From Micromonospora_G sp040676775 (GTDB taxonomy: Bacteria > Actinomycetota > Actinomycetes > Mycobacteriales > Micromonosporaceae): DNA of 64,000 nucleotides. Location: contig NZ_JBFAPP010000001.1 in assembly GCF_040676775.1 (NCBI RefSeq), positions 310,001 through 374,000 on the forward strand, read 5' to 3'. This document shows, one piece after another, positions 8,150 to 17,531 of this stretch. The position numbers were made by a program, and so were the translations under genes. The notes beneath the pieces were generated by a model. It was not told where the DNA came from. It saw only the letters and a list, made by a program, of their open reading frames with translations, and did not search any database. The stretch's first letter is position 1; the number at the start of each line of letters is the position of its first letter.

Positions 8150-10906
8150 GTGGAGTTTCAGGTGCTCGGTCCACTGTCGGTGAACCGTGCCGGTAGGCCG
8201 CTCGACCTCCAGTACGGCCACAAGCCGACGCTGTTGCTGGCGATCCTGCTGGCCCGCGCCAGACAGGTGGTGTCGGTCGACGAGCTGGTGGTCGGCCTCT
8301 GGGGTGACCGACCGCCCCGCTCCGCACGCGCCAACATTCACCAGTACGTCCATCGGCTCCGGCTCGCGCTCGGCCCGGAGCGGATCTCCCGACACCCGGC
8401 CGGCTACGCCCTGTCCGTCACGGACGAGGAACTCGACGCCGCCCGCTTCCACGCACTCGCGGCACGGGCAAAAGTCGATCTCGACGCGGCTCGTACGGAG
8501 GAAGCCAACCTGAGCCTGCGGTCGGCGCTCGACCTCTGGCGGGGGCCCGCGTTCGACGGGTTCCTCGACTGCGAACTCGTGGCGGTCGAGGCCACCCGGC
8601 TCGAGCAGCAACGGTGGTCGGTCCACGAGCGGTGGACCGAAACCGAGCTGGCGCTCGGCAGGCACCGGGAGATGGTGGACGTGCTCGCCGAACTCGTGGA
8701 CGCCCAGCCCTATCGCGAGCTTCTCCGGGCCCAACTGATGCTCGCCCTGCACCGCAGCGGCCGCCGGGCGGACGCGCTGGACCTGTACCGCCGGACCCGG
8801 AACCTGTTCGTCGCCGATCTCGGGGTCGAGCCCGGCGAGGCGTTGCAGCAACTACACCAGCGGATACTGGTCGGCACACCGGCCGTCGACGGCGACCCGG
8901 CCCGGACCTCGCAGAATCTCGGCACCCTGAACCAGTTGCCGCCGCTGTTCGCCTCCTTCGTCGGTCGGGTCGCCGAACGGACCCAGCTCGTCGACGCACT
9001 CATGACCCGGTCCGCCACGTCCCCGGCGGTGATCGGAATCTCCGGCCTCGGTGGCCTCGGCAAGACGAGCATCGCGGTCTGGGCGGCACATTCCGTGCTC
9101 GATGCCTACCCCGACGGCTGCGTCTTCGCCGACCTGGCCGGCACCGACGTCAAACCGCTGTCGCCCCATGCCGTACTGGGTGCGTTGCTGCGCGCCCTAG
9201 GAGTGCAGGGCACGCAGTTGCCGCAGGGGCGTACGGCCAGGCTCGGCCTGTACCGGGCGATGACCGCCAACCGCCGCCTGCTGATCGTGCTCGACAACGC
9301 CGACAACGAGGCACAGGTCCGTCCACTGATTCCCGGTGGGCCGGGCTGCGGCGTCATCGTCACGTCGCGTCGCGCCATGGCCGGGTTGGAGCGTACGCAC
9401 ATCCTCGAACTGGATCCGCTCACCGACCGCGAGGGTGTCGAGCTGCTGCGTACGCAGGTCGCCCCGCACGTCATCGCCGACAACACCGGCATGGCGGACC
9501 TGGTCCGCTGGTGCGGCGGGCTGCCGCTGGCGATCCGCATCGTCGCCGGCCGGCTGCGGTCACGCAACGCTCCCAGCCCGAGCCACCTCGTCCGGCTACT
9601 GAGGCAGGCCCGCAACCCGGTGGACGAGTTGCACCTCGGGGACCTCAACGTCCACACCACATTCATGCTCAGCTACCGACGGCTGGGGTCGGCCGCCGCC
9701 ACACTCCTGGCCCACCTCGGCCGGTTGGGGTACCCGCGCTTCACGCTGGACACCTGCGTGCCACTGGTGGACGCGGCACCCGGGCGAGCCGTCGACGCGC
9801 TGGCCGAACTCGACCAGGCTGGTCTGATCACGGGTGAGGGTTCCGGTCGCTCGGTGGGGGGCCGCTACCGGATGCACGATCTCGTCCGGTCCTTCGCCGC
9901 CGCCCAGGCCGCGGAAGAATTGGACGATGCCTACCTCGGGTCGCTGCGGCGGCTGACGAGTCACTACATCGCGCGACTGTGCTCCAGCCGGGACTTCGTC
10001 CACGGCGGATCCCTGCAACATCTTCCTATCGTGGTCCCGCCCTCGCGCCCCTTCCCCGACGAAGGCGCGGCACTGGAGTGGCTGGACGTCGAGGTGGACA
10101 ACATCGTCGCGGTGTTGCCGGCCATCGGCGAAGCGGGACTCCACGAGGAGCTCTGGCAGGTCGCCTACCTGCTGCGTCCGTACCTTCGACTCCGGCACCG
10201 GTCCGACGACCGGTACGCGGTCGGCAGGGCAGGTGTGGAAAGCGCCCGTCTCATCGGTAACCAGCTTGCCGAAGCCCTGATGGTCGAATGCCTGGCGTCG
10301 GCGCATCACGACGACAATCTCACGGATCCCTCCGCAAAGCTGCACTACGAGCAGGCCCGGCAACTGTTCCGTACGATCGGCAACCACATCGGTGTGGCGA
10401 CATGCGACGACCAGCTCGGCACCTACTATCAGAACATCGGCGAACTGGAGCTGTCCGAACAGCACCACCGCCGGGCGCTCGCCGTCCCGGAATACACCAG
10501 CGACCCGGTAAACAGTTCGCGATCACACATCGGGCTCGGCACCCTGTACGGGCGGCAGGAGCGTTACCCCGAGGCCGAGCGCGAATTCGACGTGGCGCTC
10601 GCGCTCGCGACCCAAGCCCACGACCAGTACATAGCGTGTTTCGCCCACCACAATCTCGCCTACCTCTACCGGCTCCAGGGACGGCGGGACGAGGCCCTGT
10701 TCCACGTCGGCGCCGAAATCGAGCTGGCGGTCGTGATCAGGAACAAGCTACGTGAGGCGCGCGCACGGGAGTTGCTCGGCGACATCCACGGCGAGCAGGA
10801 CCCTAGCTTGGCGGCAGCGGCGTGGAAACGGGCGGCGGAACTGTACGAACAGCTCGGCAGTGATCGCGCCGACGAGCTCCGGGCCCGGGTGGGAAACCAC
10901 CGGTAG
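8150..10906 (+). CDS. AfsR/SARP-family regulator with NB-ARC ATPase and TPR domains
   Basis: About 918 residues from GTG 8150 (VEFQVLGPLSVNRAGRP), the usual SARP beginning; an upstream start at 8042 would overlap a promoter candidate. Domains: OmpR-type winged helix (about 1-90: LLLAILLARARQVVSVDELV), bacterial transcriptional activator domain (about 95-240, ending RTRNLFVADLGVEPGEALQQLHQRIL), NB-ARC ATPase with P-loop GISGLGGLGKTS and Walker B LLIVLDNA, then MHDLVRSFA and tetratricopeptide-like helices to the end. This AfsR layout controls secondary metabolism in Streptomyces, with ATP hydrolysis modulating DNA binding. No biosynthetic cluster is in view, so the target is unknown. Confidence 0.93.
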   Translation: MEFQVLGPLSVNRAGRPLDLQYGHKPTLLLAILLARARQVVSVDELVVGLWGDRPPRSARANIHQYVHRLRLALGPERISRHPAGYALSVTDEELDAARFHALAARAKVDLDAARTEEANLSLRSALDLWRGPAFDGFLDCELVAVEATRLEQQRWSVHERWTETELALGRHREMVDVLAELVDAQPYRELLRAQLMLALHRSGRRADALDLYRRTRNLFVADLGVEPGEALQQLHQRILVGTPAVDGDPARTSQNLGTLNQLPPLFASFVGRVAERTQLVDALMTRSATSPAVIGISGLGGLGKTSIAVWAAHSVLDAYPDGCVFADLAGTDVKPLSPHAVLGALLRALGVQGTQLPQGRTARLGLYRAMTANRRLLIVLDNADNEAQVRPLIPGGPGCGVIVTSRRAMAGLERTHILELDPLTDREGVELLRTQVAPHVIADNTGMADLVRWCGGLPLAIRIVAGRLRSRNAPSPSHLVRLLRQARNPVDELHLGDLNVHTTFMLSYRRLGSAAATLLAHLGRLGYPRFTLDTCVPLVDAAPGRAVDALAELDQAGLITGEGSGRSVGGRYRMHDLVRSFAAAQAAEELDDAYLGSLRRLTSHYIARLCSSRDFVHGGSLQHLPIVVPPSRPFPDEGAALEWLDVEVDNIVAVLPAIGEAGLHEELWQVAYLLRPYLRLRHRSDDRYAVGRAGVESARLIGNQLAEALMVECLASAHHDDNLTDPSAKLHYEQARQLFRTIGNHIGVATCDDQLGTYYQNIGELELSEQHHRRALAVPEYTSDPVNSSRSHIGLGTLYGRQERYPEAEREFDVALALATQAHDQYIACFAHHNLAYLYRLQGRRDEALFHVGAEIELAVVIRNKLREARARELLGDIHGEQDPSLAAAAWKRAAELYEQLGSDRADELRARVGNHR

Positions 10907-10965
10907 GGCTGTCGTCGGCAGTATCGTCCACTCAACCGCGGGACCATTCGACGATCGGGGGCAGG

Positions 10966-11949
10966 GTGGAGACGAAACTGCTGGAGGCTGCCCGATCGGG
11001 TGACCCGGACGCCTTCGGGCGACTGGTGGATCCGTACCGGAACGAGCTACAGACCCATTGTTACCGGATGCTCGGGTCGGTGCACGACGCCGAAGACGCG
11101 CTACAGGAGTCGCTGGTGCGCGCCTGGCAGGCCCTGGGGCGGTTCGACGACCACGGTTCGATCCGGCCGTGGCTGTACCGGATCACCACCAACAGGTGCC
11201 TGACGCTGATCGAGCGCCGACGTCGCCGGGAGTTGCCCACCGATCTGCGCCCCGGTGCCGTACCACCGGAGGAGGTGGCGTGGCTGGAGCCGTACCCCGA
11301 TGCCAGACTGGGTTGGGCGGGCCTGGGGCCGGAGGCGCGCTACGTCGCTCGCGAGGGTGTGGAGCTGGCCTTCGTCGCAGCGCTGCAACACCTGTCGGCC
11401 GGGCAGCGGGCGGCACTGATCCTGCGCGAAGTGCTCGGGTTCTCCGCGCGCGAGGTCGCCGACCTGCTGGACACCACCGTCGCGGCGGTCAACAGCGCAC
11501 TGCAACGGGCGCGCAAGGTCCTCGACGGGCGGCTCCCCCGGGTCACCCAGCAGGCGACCCTCGGCGCCCTGGACGACCGGACCGTACGGCGGCTGGCCGA
11601 GCAGTACGCGACCGCCTGGGAGGACGGCGACGTCGACGCGATCGTCGCGATGCTCACCGACGACGCCAGGTACGCCATGCCACCGCTGCCGCAGTGGTAC
11701 GAGGGACACGACGCGATCAGGGCGTTCCTGCTCGAGAAGCCGCTGACGGTGCGGTGGCGTTTCCTGCCGGCGTACGCGAACGGCCAGCTCGCGTACGGCA
11801 CCTACCTGTGGGACGACGAGCGGGAAACCTTCGTGGCGGCCGGGCTCGACCTGGTCGAGTTCCGGGGCACCAAGATCGCCGAGGTCGTGTCGTTCCTGCT
11901 GCCGGAGATCTTCGGCCGCTTCGGTCTGCCCGACGAGGTCCCGAAATAG
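10966..11949 (+). CDS. ECF sigma factor with C-terminal SnoaL-like domain
   Basis: 327 residues, GTG start with GGGGGCAGG before it. Region 2 reads LVDPYRNELQTHCYRMLGSVHDAEDALQESLVRAW (residues 20-55) and region 4 LSAGQRAALILREVLGFSAREVADLL (about 140-165) with TTVAAVNSALQRARKVL as recognition helix. From about residue 200 a SnoaL/NTF2-like fold follows (VRRLAEQYATAWEDGDVDAIVAMLTDDARYAMPP). Such fusions form the SigG/SigJ-like extracytoplasmic groups, where the tail replaces a classic anti-sigma factor. No anti-sigma gene is adjacent. Confidence 0.92.
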   Translation: METKLLEAARSGDPDAFGRLVDPYRNELQTHCYRMLGSVHDAEDALQESLVRAWQALGRFDDHGSIRPWLYRITTNRCLTLIERRRRRELPTDLRPGAVPPEEVAWLEPYPDARLGWAGLGPEARYVAREGVELAFVAALQHLSAGQRAALILREVLGFSAREVADLLDTTVAAVNSALQRARKVLDGRLPRVTQQATLGALDDRTVRRLAEQYATAWEDGDVDAIVAMLTDDARYAMPPLPQWYEGHDAIRAFLLEKPLTVRWRFLPAYANGQLAYGTYLWDDERETFVAAGLDLVEFRGTKIAEVVSFLLPEIFGRFGLPDEVPK

Positions 11950-11987
11950 GTGCGCCCTCGCTGGATCCGGCGGGGAGGATGGGGATC

Positions 11988-12944
11988 ATGTCCTCGATGC
12001 ACACCCCGAAGCTTTTCACCGCCCTGGCGGGAAGCCGGAACATCCTCGTAGCCGGTGCCGGTGGCGGCTTCGACGTGTAAGCCGGACTCCCACTCGCCCT
12101 CGCGCTGCGGCAGACCGGCGCCACCGTACACCTGGCCAACCTGTCCTTCTCCGACCTACACGCGCTCGACCCGGCGGTGTGGCTCGACCGAGACGTCGCC
12201 GCGGTCACGCCGGACACGGAGGGGCTGGACGATTACTTTCCCGAACGCACCCTGGCCCGTTGGCTCACCGCGCAGGACCTGCCCTCCACCGTGTACGCGT
12301 TCCCGCGCGGCGGCGTACAACCGTTGCGGGACGCGTACCGGACGCTGGTCGCGCGGCTCGGGATCGACGCGATCGTCCTGGTCGACGGGGGCACCGACAT
12401 CCTGATGCGAGGTGACGAGGCAGGACTCGGCACACCGGAGGAGGACATGGCGAGTCTGGCCGCAGTGGCGAAGCTGGACGTGCCGGTGCGCCTGGTGGCG
12501 TGCATCGGCTTCGGCATCGACGCGTACCACGGGGTCAACCACGTACAGGTGCTGGAGAACATCGCCGAGTTGGACTGCGCGGGCGCGTACCTCGGGGCGT
12601 TCACCGTACCCGGGGATTCGCCGGAGGCACGGTCGTACATCGACGCGGTCGCCCACGCGCAGGCCGCGACGCCGCTGCGACCGAGCATCGTCAACGGCCA
12701 GATCGCCGCCGCGCTGGGCGGCGGGTGCGGAGACGTACAGTTCAGCACCCGGACGCGGGGCAGCACGTTGTTCGTCAACCCGCTGATGGCCATGTACTTC
12801 ACCTTCGACCTCGTGGGGCTGGCCGCGCGTGCGCTGTATCTCGACCGGATCGAGCAGACCTACCTGATGCGGCAGATCAGCCTGCTGATCGAGGAGTTCC
12901 GCGAGGAGGTCTCACCGCGCATCCCGCGGATGTTCCCGCACTGA
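11988..12944 (+). pseudogene. DUF1152 protein interrupted by an in-frame TAA
   Basis: The frame begins MSSMHTPKLFTALAGSRNILVAGAGGGFDV, a glycine-rich nucleotide-binding-like start, preceded by GGGGAGG. At 12078-12080 a TAA interrupts it. The same frame continues at once with AGLPLALALRQTGATVHLAN and stays coding to the TGA at 12942-12944. Family members carry an aromatic residue (for example GGGYDVFAG) where the stop now stands, so one base change explains it. The remaining about 318 codons look undamaged: VLVDGGTDILMRGDEAGLGTPEED is present in two parts, and GIVNGQI-like STVNGQIAAAL corresponds to SIVNGQIAAAL here. Translation could restart internally, but the nucleotide loop would be lost. 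Function of DUF1152 is unknown. Confidence 0.82.
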
Positions 12945-12969
12945 CGACGCGGCCGGCGTCGACGGGCCG

Positions 12970-13395
12970 TCACACGGCCTCGGTGCCGATCGACGCGTCG
13001 AAGCTCGCGTGAGCGCGACGGATGTCGGTGTCGTGGTCCACGGCCCACTCGCCGAGCGCGACGACGAGCGGCAGCAGTGATCGGCCGAGGTCGGTGAGAC
13101 TGTACTCGCTGCCCTGCCACGGCTGCGCGGCCGCCGTCCGGCGGACGAGTCCGTCCCGTTCGAGCAGTCGAAGGGTACGGGTCAGCATCCGGCGGCTCAG
13201 TCCGTGGATGGCCCGGTCGAGTTCGTTGAAGCCGTAAGCACGCTGGGCGAGCAGGGCGAGTACGAGCACGCTCCACTTCTCGCCGACCCGGCGCAACACG
13301 TCCGTGACCGCGCACGCCGCCCGGTCTTCCGCGGTTACCGGCAACGGGAGGATCACCGCCGACCCGCCGTCGGGCCCGGCCCGACCGGGGAACAT
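12970..13395 (-). CDS. HxlR-family winged-helix regulator
   Basis: 141 residues from ATG 13393-13395, selected because GAAGG lies 7 bases upstream; the frame is open far beyond but that part is antisense to the SDR gene. Core motifs: CAVTDVLRRVGEKWSVLVL, then ELDRAIHGLSRRMLTRTLRLLERDGLV and YSLTDLGRSLLP. These are diagnostic of HxlR (VxxxIGGKWtxLIL; LT-tLReLe-DGLI). HxlR proteins often control adjacent oxidoreductases, and this one is divergent from a short-chain dehydrogenase gene 76 bases away. Confidence 0.9.
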   Translation of the reverse strand: MFPGRAGPDGGSAVILPLPVTAEDRAACAVTDVLRRVGEKWSVLVLALLAQRAYGFNELDRAIHGLSRRMLTRTLRLLERDGLVRRTAAAQPWQGSEYSLTDLGRSLLPLVVALGEWAVDHDTDIRRAHASFDASIGTEAV

Positions 13396-13471
13396 CGATG
13401 TGCCTTCTTCTCCGCCGCCGCCCGCTCCAGCCATGGTGTTCAGGGTACGGCGACAGCGCGGAGGGACAGTG

Positions 13472-14301
13472 ATGAAGACGGTGCTGGTCAGCGGCGGCAC
13501 GAAGGGCATCGGCAGGGGGCTCGTGCTGAGCCTGCTGGGTAGCGGCGACCGGGTGATAGCGGTCGGCAGTGCTGCCGCCAACGGTGCGGCGCTGGTGGAC
13601 GAGGCCACGCGCCTGGGCATAGCGGACGGCTCTCGTTCATCCGGGCCGACCTCAGCTCGGTTGCCCGTACGGTGGCGCTGACCGACGAACTGACCGCGAC
13701 GGAACCGGTGCTGGACGCCCTGGTGCTGGCCGCGTTTCGCTACAACCCGCGCCGGATCGTCACCGCCGAGGGCTTCGAGCACACGTTCGCGCTCTATGTG
13801 CTGAACCGGTTCCTGCTCGCCCGTGGTCTGCGACCGGCCCTGGAGCGGGCCACCAACCCGGTCGTCGTCAACCTCTGCGGGACCGGTGGTATCCCGGCCG
13901 GGCGAATCCACTGGGACGATCTCCAGCTCCGCCGCCGCTACGGCGGACTCCGCGCCACGATGCAGGGCGCCAGGGCCAACGACCTGCTCGGCGTGGCATT
14001 CACCGGCCGGCACCCGGACAGTCTGGTCCGGTACGTGCTGTACAACCCGTTGTTCGTCGACACCGCCCTCGCGGACCCGTTCACCCAGCCGACCCGGGCA
14101 CTGGTCAAGGCGCTGTCCCGCCTGTTCGCAGCACCGGTTACGCGGGCCCTGCCGCCGATTCTCGAACTGCTGACGACGCCGCCTGCCGAGCCGCTGTCCG
14201 CGTACCGCGGCGGTCGCCGGGTGCGGGTGTCGGGGCCGGCCTTCGACCCGGAGACGGCCGCCCGACTGGGCCGGTTGTTGGACGGGCTCACCGCCGGATA
14301 A
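13472..14301 (+). pseudogene. Short-chain dehydrogenase/reductase with a frameshift
   Basis: ATG 13472 behind GGAGGGACAGT. The first frame gives MKTVLVSGGTKGIGRGL (Rossmann GGTKGIG) through EATRLGIA, then loses sense near 13614-13624. The next part is read two bases on (or one back): LSFIRADLSSVARTVALTDEL, then LVLAAFRYNPRRIVTAEGFEHTFALYVLNRFLL and so on to LGRLLDGLTAG. Combined length is about 276 residues, the normal size, so apart from one indel nothing is missing. The usual YxxxK pair is not obvious; this subgroup has YGGLRATMQGARANDLLGV there. It is divergent from an HxlR regulator. A single-base sequencing error cannot be excluded. Confidence 0.8.
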
Positions 14302-14358
14302 CGGGTGCCCCGTACCTGATTCAGGTTCCCGATGCGACCAGTCCACGCCTGGCCGGTA

Positions 14359-15384
14359 CTACCCGCCGACCGGCTGCGGCTCCCGTTCGGCCGCGAGCTG
14401 CCGGCCACGCCGCACCTGCCGGATGCCCACGAGGATCAGCATGATCGCCGCCACCGTGAAGACGATGTCGCTGACCAGTTCCTCCGTTGCCGAGACGGGT
14501 CGCCAGGGGGCCAGGTAGAAGCCGTCCCAGGCGTGGGTGAGCAGGGCACCGCCGGCCAGCGCGAGCCGATGTCCCTGGTCCCAGCGTGGACTGCGGGACC
14601 AGCGCAGGACCAGCCAGGCCATGCCGGTGAGCAGGGCGAGACTGAAGGCGACCCCGAGCCAGCTCGCGGGCATCCACAGCAGGCGGGACGCCACGAGGGC
14701 GAGCAGCAGGACCAGCACGCGGCGCTGCGGCACCTGTGCGTCGGGGCGGGTCGGGCGGTGCGGTACGCGGAACGCGGCCACGACGAAGGCGACCGCGAGC
14801 GCACCTGCCACGGTGAACTGGAGCGTGCTGGCGCTGAAGCCCTCGGTTTCCTGGAGATCGGCGTAGATGATGGCGCCGCCGAGCAGGTACAGGCCGGCGG
14901 TCGCCACCAGACCGGGCGTACGCAGCCACGGGGTGGTGCGGCGGTGGGGAACCAGGGACTCGACGATGGCGATCGGTACGCCGATGCTCCAGATCGCGTG
15001 TCCGGCGACGAACAGCAGTCCGAAGTAGCCGCTCACCCGCAGGCCGGGGATGTGGGCGATGCTCTGGAAGTCCTCACCGGCGTAGTCGGGGTTGAACAGC
15101 GACTGGTCGAACAGGCCTGCCTCGACGACGCCGTAGGCGAGCCCGAGCAGCAGCATCGTCGGCCAGCCTCGGCCGGTGCGGCGGGCCACCTCACGGATCA
15201 GCAGCGCACCGCCGCCGTACATCGGCACCAGGAAGATGATCAGTGGCAGGTCGCGGACGGTGTGGCTGCCCATCAGGTACTCGGCCACCCAGGGCGCGAG
15301 CAGGGCGAGCCCGAGGACGGGCAGCATCCGCCGGCCGAGCCGGGGCGGCGGGGCCGGGTGAACCGGCGGGGACTGCTGGGTCAT
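14359..15384 (-). CDS. Multi-pass membrane protein of unknown function
   Basis: 341 residues with about nine or ten hydrophobic segments, for example MLPVLGLALLAPWVAEYLM, LIIFLVPMYGGGALLI, TAGLYLLGGAIIYA and VLVLLLALVASRLLWMP. Charged motif LIREVARRTGRGWPTMLLLGLAYGVVEAGLFDQSLFNP (shown by eye to be the most distinctive part, in two overlapping stretches) lies in the first third. No signal peptide cleavage, no catalytic pattern recognised. The C-terminus RQVRRGRQLAAEREPQPVGG is basic and cytoplasmic by the positive-inside rule. Convergent with the SDR gene. I do not recognise the family. Confidence 0.8.
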   Translation of the reverse strand: MTQQSPPVHPAPPPRLGRRMLPVLGLALLAPWVAEYLMGSHTVRDLPLIIFLVPMYGGGALLIREVARRTGRGWPTMLLLGLAYGVVEAGLFDQSLFNPDYAGEDFQSIAHIPGLRVSGYFGLLFVAGHAIWSIGVPIAIVESLVPHRRTTPWLRTPGLVATAGLYLLGGAIIYADLQETEGFSASTLQFTVAGALAVAFVVAAFRVPHRPTRPDAQVPQRRVLVLLLALVASRLLWMPASWLGVAFSLALLTGMAWLVLRWSRSPRWDQGHRLALAGGALLTHAWDGFYLAPWRPVSATEELVSDIVFTVAAIMLILVGIRQVRRGRQLAAEREPQPVGG

Positions 15385-15524
15385 ACCGACGAGTCTGGAT
15401 GCGCCGTGGGTACGCGCACTACGAACCGAAGTCTCGTACGCCGCGACTTCGGTCTACCGCAGGCTGGGGCCTGGCTGGCCGTCGGTCCCGGGTGGACTCC
15501 ATCGGCGGCCGTAAACTCGATCGG

Positions 15525-16859
15525 ATGAACAGACCGGTCGTCGGCGGATCCCGCCGCCCGTCGTGGACGGCTTCGGTGACCGCCGTGGTCCTGTTGCTCG
15601 GTGCCACCGCCGCGCTCTGGCGGCCCGCCCCGGCGCAGGGCACCCCTGACCGCCCGACTACGACCAGCGGCACGCTGCCGGACCGGATCGGTGTCCCGGT
15701 GATCGGGACCCTGCATGTCGCCGACCGGCCCCGGCTGGGGCCCGCCGCGGTGCTGTTCAGCGGTCGGGCCAATGGGTTGACCGGTGGGGACGAAGACGGT
15801 GTCGTCGGTGTTGTCAGTGCCGACGCGGACCGGTACCGGCAGTTCGAAGCGGGTTTCGAGGCGCCGGCCGGCGAGCAGGTACTGCTCTCGCCGGACGGCC
15901 GCGTCGTCGTCTACCCGGGCGCCGAGCGGGACCGGGGTTGCGTCGAACTCGTCGACCTGGTCAGCGGCGACACCAAGTGCGTCGCCGGCCCGACGCCGCA
16001 GAGTGTGGTGACGGTGCCGATCGGCTGGTCGGGGGACGGCAGCCGCCTGGTCGTACGTGAGATGGTGCCGGTGAACCCCGAACGAAGCGCTTTCGACTCG
16101 GTGCTGAGCATCGTGGAGCTCGAAGGCCGGCGTACGCACCAGTTGGCCAGGGGTCGGGTCGGGAACGGGCCGCTGTCGTACGACGGCTTCACGGTGGCGT
16201 TCGCACCCGACGGGCGCCGGTTGGCGTACCAGATGTCCGGTCGGATCACGGTGACGGATCTCGACGGTCGGCAGGTGTCCTCGTTCGCGGTCTCGGCTGG
16301 AACCCGGCTTGCGGGCAAGGGCGCGTGGACCCCGGACGGGAACGCGCTCTCGGTGGTCGAGGGCGAGGACGGCGCCTGGTCGCTGCGTCACGTCGACCCG
16401 GCGACCGGAACGCCGGCAGCCGGCACGGTGGTGCCGTCGGTCCCCGGCGTGACGGCGATCCGGCTGCTCGGCTGGCACCCGGACGGCAGCGCCGTGGTGG
16501 TGGCGTACGACCCGACGCCGTCGGCCATCGGCGACGGGACCGCGTACGACAACGTACGGACGATCCGGGTGCTCGCCCTGACCCCGGGCGCCGCCGCGCC
16601 GGCCACCCTGCTCACCGCGCCGGACCAGGTCCTCGCCATCGACGTCGCGGACGGCGTGGTGCGGGGTGGTGTGGTCCGGTCGGCCGACCCGCCGTCCGGG
16701 GTCGGTCCGTGGTTGTGGTTCTGGGCGGGTTTGGTCGGCGCGGCCGTCGCCCTGTACGTCAGCCGTCGGCGGTGGATGGGGTGGTTCGGCCGCCTGTCCG
16801 GGCGGTGGAGGGTTCCGGCCCGGCCGCTGCTCGCCCGGTGGGGTGGCGGGACATCATGA
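15525..16859 (+). CDS. Extracytoplasmic beta-propeller-like protein with C-terminal membrane anchor
   Basis: 444 residues from ATG 15525. N-terminal membrane segment ASVTAVVLLLGATAALW. The central 350 residues contain repeated propeller-like blades: EQVLLSPDGRVVVYPG, IGWSGDGSRLVVREMV, VAFAPDGRRLAYQMSG, GAWTPDGNALSVVEGE and LLGWHPDGSAVVVAYD. The recurring W/F-xPDG pattern is typical of TolB/WD40-like propellers. A second membrane helix WLWFWAGLVGAAVALYV precedes a basic tail. Topology is therefore an outside propeller held by helices at both ends. No enzyme motif. A small membrane protein gene follows 19 bases later and is probably co-transcribed. Confidence 0.85.
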   Translation: MNRPVVGGSRRPSWTASVTAVVLLLGATAALWRPAPAQGTPDRPTTTSGTLPDRIGVPVIGTLHVADRPRLGPAAVLFSGRANGLTGGDEDGVVGVVSADADRYRQFEAGFEAPAGEQVLLSPDGRVVVYPGAERDRGCVELVDLVSGDTKCVAGPTPQSVVTVPIGWSGDGSRLVVREMVPVNPERSAFDSVLSIVELEGRRTHQLARGRVGNGPLSYDGFTVAFAPDGRRLAYQMSGRITVTDLDGRQVSSFAVSAGTRLAGKGAWTPDGNALSVVEGEDGAWSLRHVDPATGTPAAGTVVPSVPGVTAIRLLGWHPDGSAVVVAYDPTPSAIGDGTAYDNVRTIRVLALTPGAAAPATLLTAPDQVLAIDVADGVVRGGVVRSADPPSGVGPWLWFWAGLVGAAVALYVSRRRWMGWFGRLSGRWRVPARPLLARWGGGTS

Positions 16860-16878
16860 CGGCGACGGATACGGAACA

Positions 16879-17229
16879 ATGCCGGGCGTGGAAGCCCTAC
16901 GCCTGGTGTTGCTCTATGTCCATCTGATCGGTTTCGCCCTGCTGCTGGGTGGTTCGATCGCGCAGTACGTCAGCGGCGTGCTGCGAATCAATCCGGCGAT
17001 GCTCTGGGGTGCAGGCATCCAACTGCTCTCCGGCCTGGGGCTCGCGGCACCGCTGCGTGACGGTGACGAGCCGTCGCCGGCCAAACTCCTCACCAAGCTG
17101 CTGATCGCGCTCGCGATCTTCGTGATGGTGTTCTTCTCCCGCAAGCGGGACGCCGTCAACCGCGGCCACTTCCTCGGCATCATCGTCTTCACCCTGGCCA
17201 ACGCGGCCGTGGCGGTGTTCTGGCGATGA
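16879..17229 (+). CDS. Small four-helix integral membrane protein
   Basis: 116 residues from ATG 16879. Four hydrophobic stretches: LVLLYVHLIGFALLLGGSIA, AMLWGAGIQLLSGLGLA, LLTKLLIALAIFVMVFF and LGIIVFTLANAAVAVFW. The HLIGFALLLGG histidine near the first helix is also seen in small membrane proteins of the CopD/DUF2269 type, but I do not claim that family. It follows the propeller protein by 19 bases, same strand, so is likely its operon partner. Confidence 0.8.
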   Translation: MPGVEALRLVLLYVHLIGFALLLGGSIAQYVSGVLRINPAMLWGAGIQLLSGLGLAAPLRDGDEPSPAKLLTKLLIALAIFVMVFFSRKRDAVNRGHFLGIIVFTLANAAVAVFWR

Positions 17230-17257
17230 CGACCGGGTGCCGGCTCACGGCGACCCG

Positions 17258-17468
17258 ATGACCGTACTGCGGGTACGCGGCCGGGCGCTGCCGGAAGGCG
17301 AGTGGATCGACCTGTTCGCCGACGGTGACCGGTGGACGACCGATCCGGTGCCGGGCGCCGAGCTGGTCGCCGAGGGCTGGTTGCTGCCCGGACTGGTCGA
17401 CGGACCTCGCCCAACTGGAGTCGCCCCGGGCGGTGGTGCTGCGCGGCCGGCTCGTCCGGCACCGGTAG
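17258..17468 (+). pseudogene. Amidohydrolase remnant: first ~55 and last ~22 codons only
   Basis: The 5' part from ATG 17258 reads MTVLRVRGRALPEGEWIDLF, then EGWLLPGLVDG, the N-terminal beta-sandwich and the lead-in to the metal site of imidazolonepropionase-like amidohydrolases (normally WLLPGLVDAHCH). Exactly there the sequence breaks off. In a different frame the following bases encode DLAQLESPRAVVLRGRLVRHR and stop at 17466-17468, the usual C-terminal strand of the same family. About 1 kb containing all metal ligands has been lost between 17402 and 17405. This is a deletion scar, not a read error, and no product can be active. Confidence 0.8.
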
Positions 17469-17531
17469 CCGGCCCGCGACGCCCCGCCTGTCGCCCGTGC
17501 GGGTGACCCGGCACCTGGCAAACTGCCGGGT

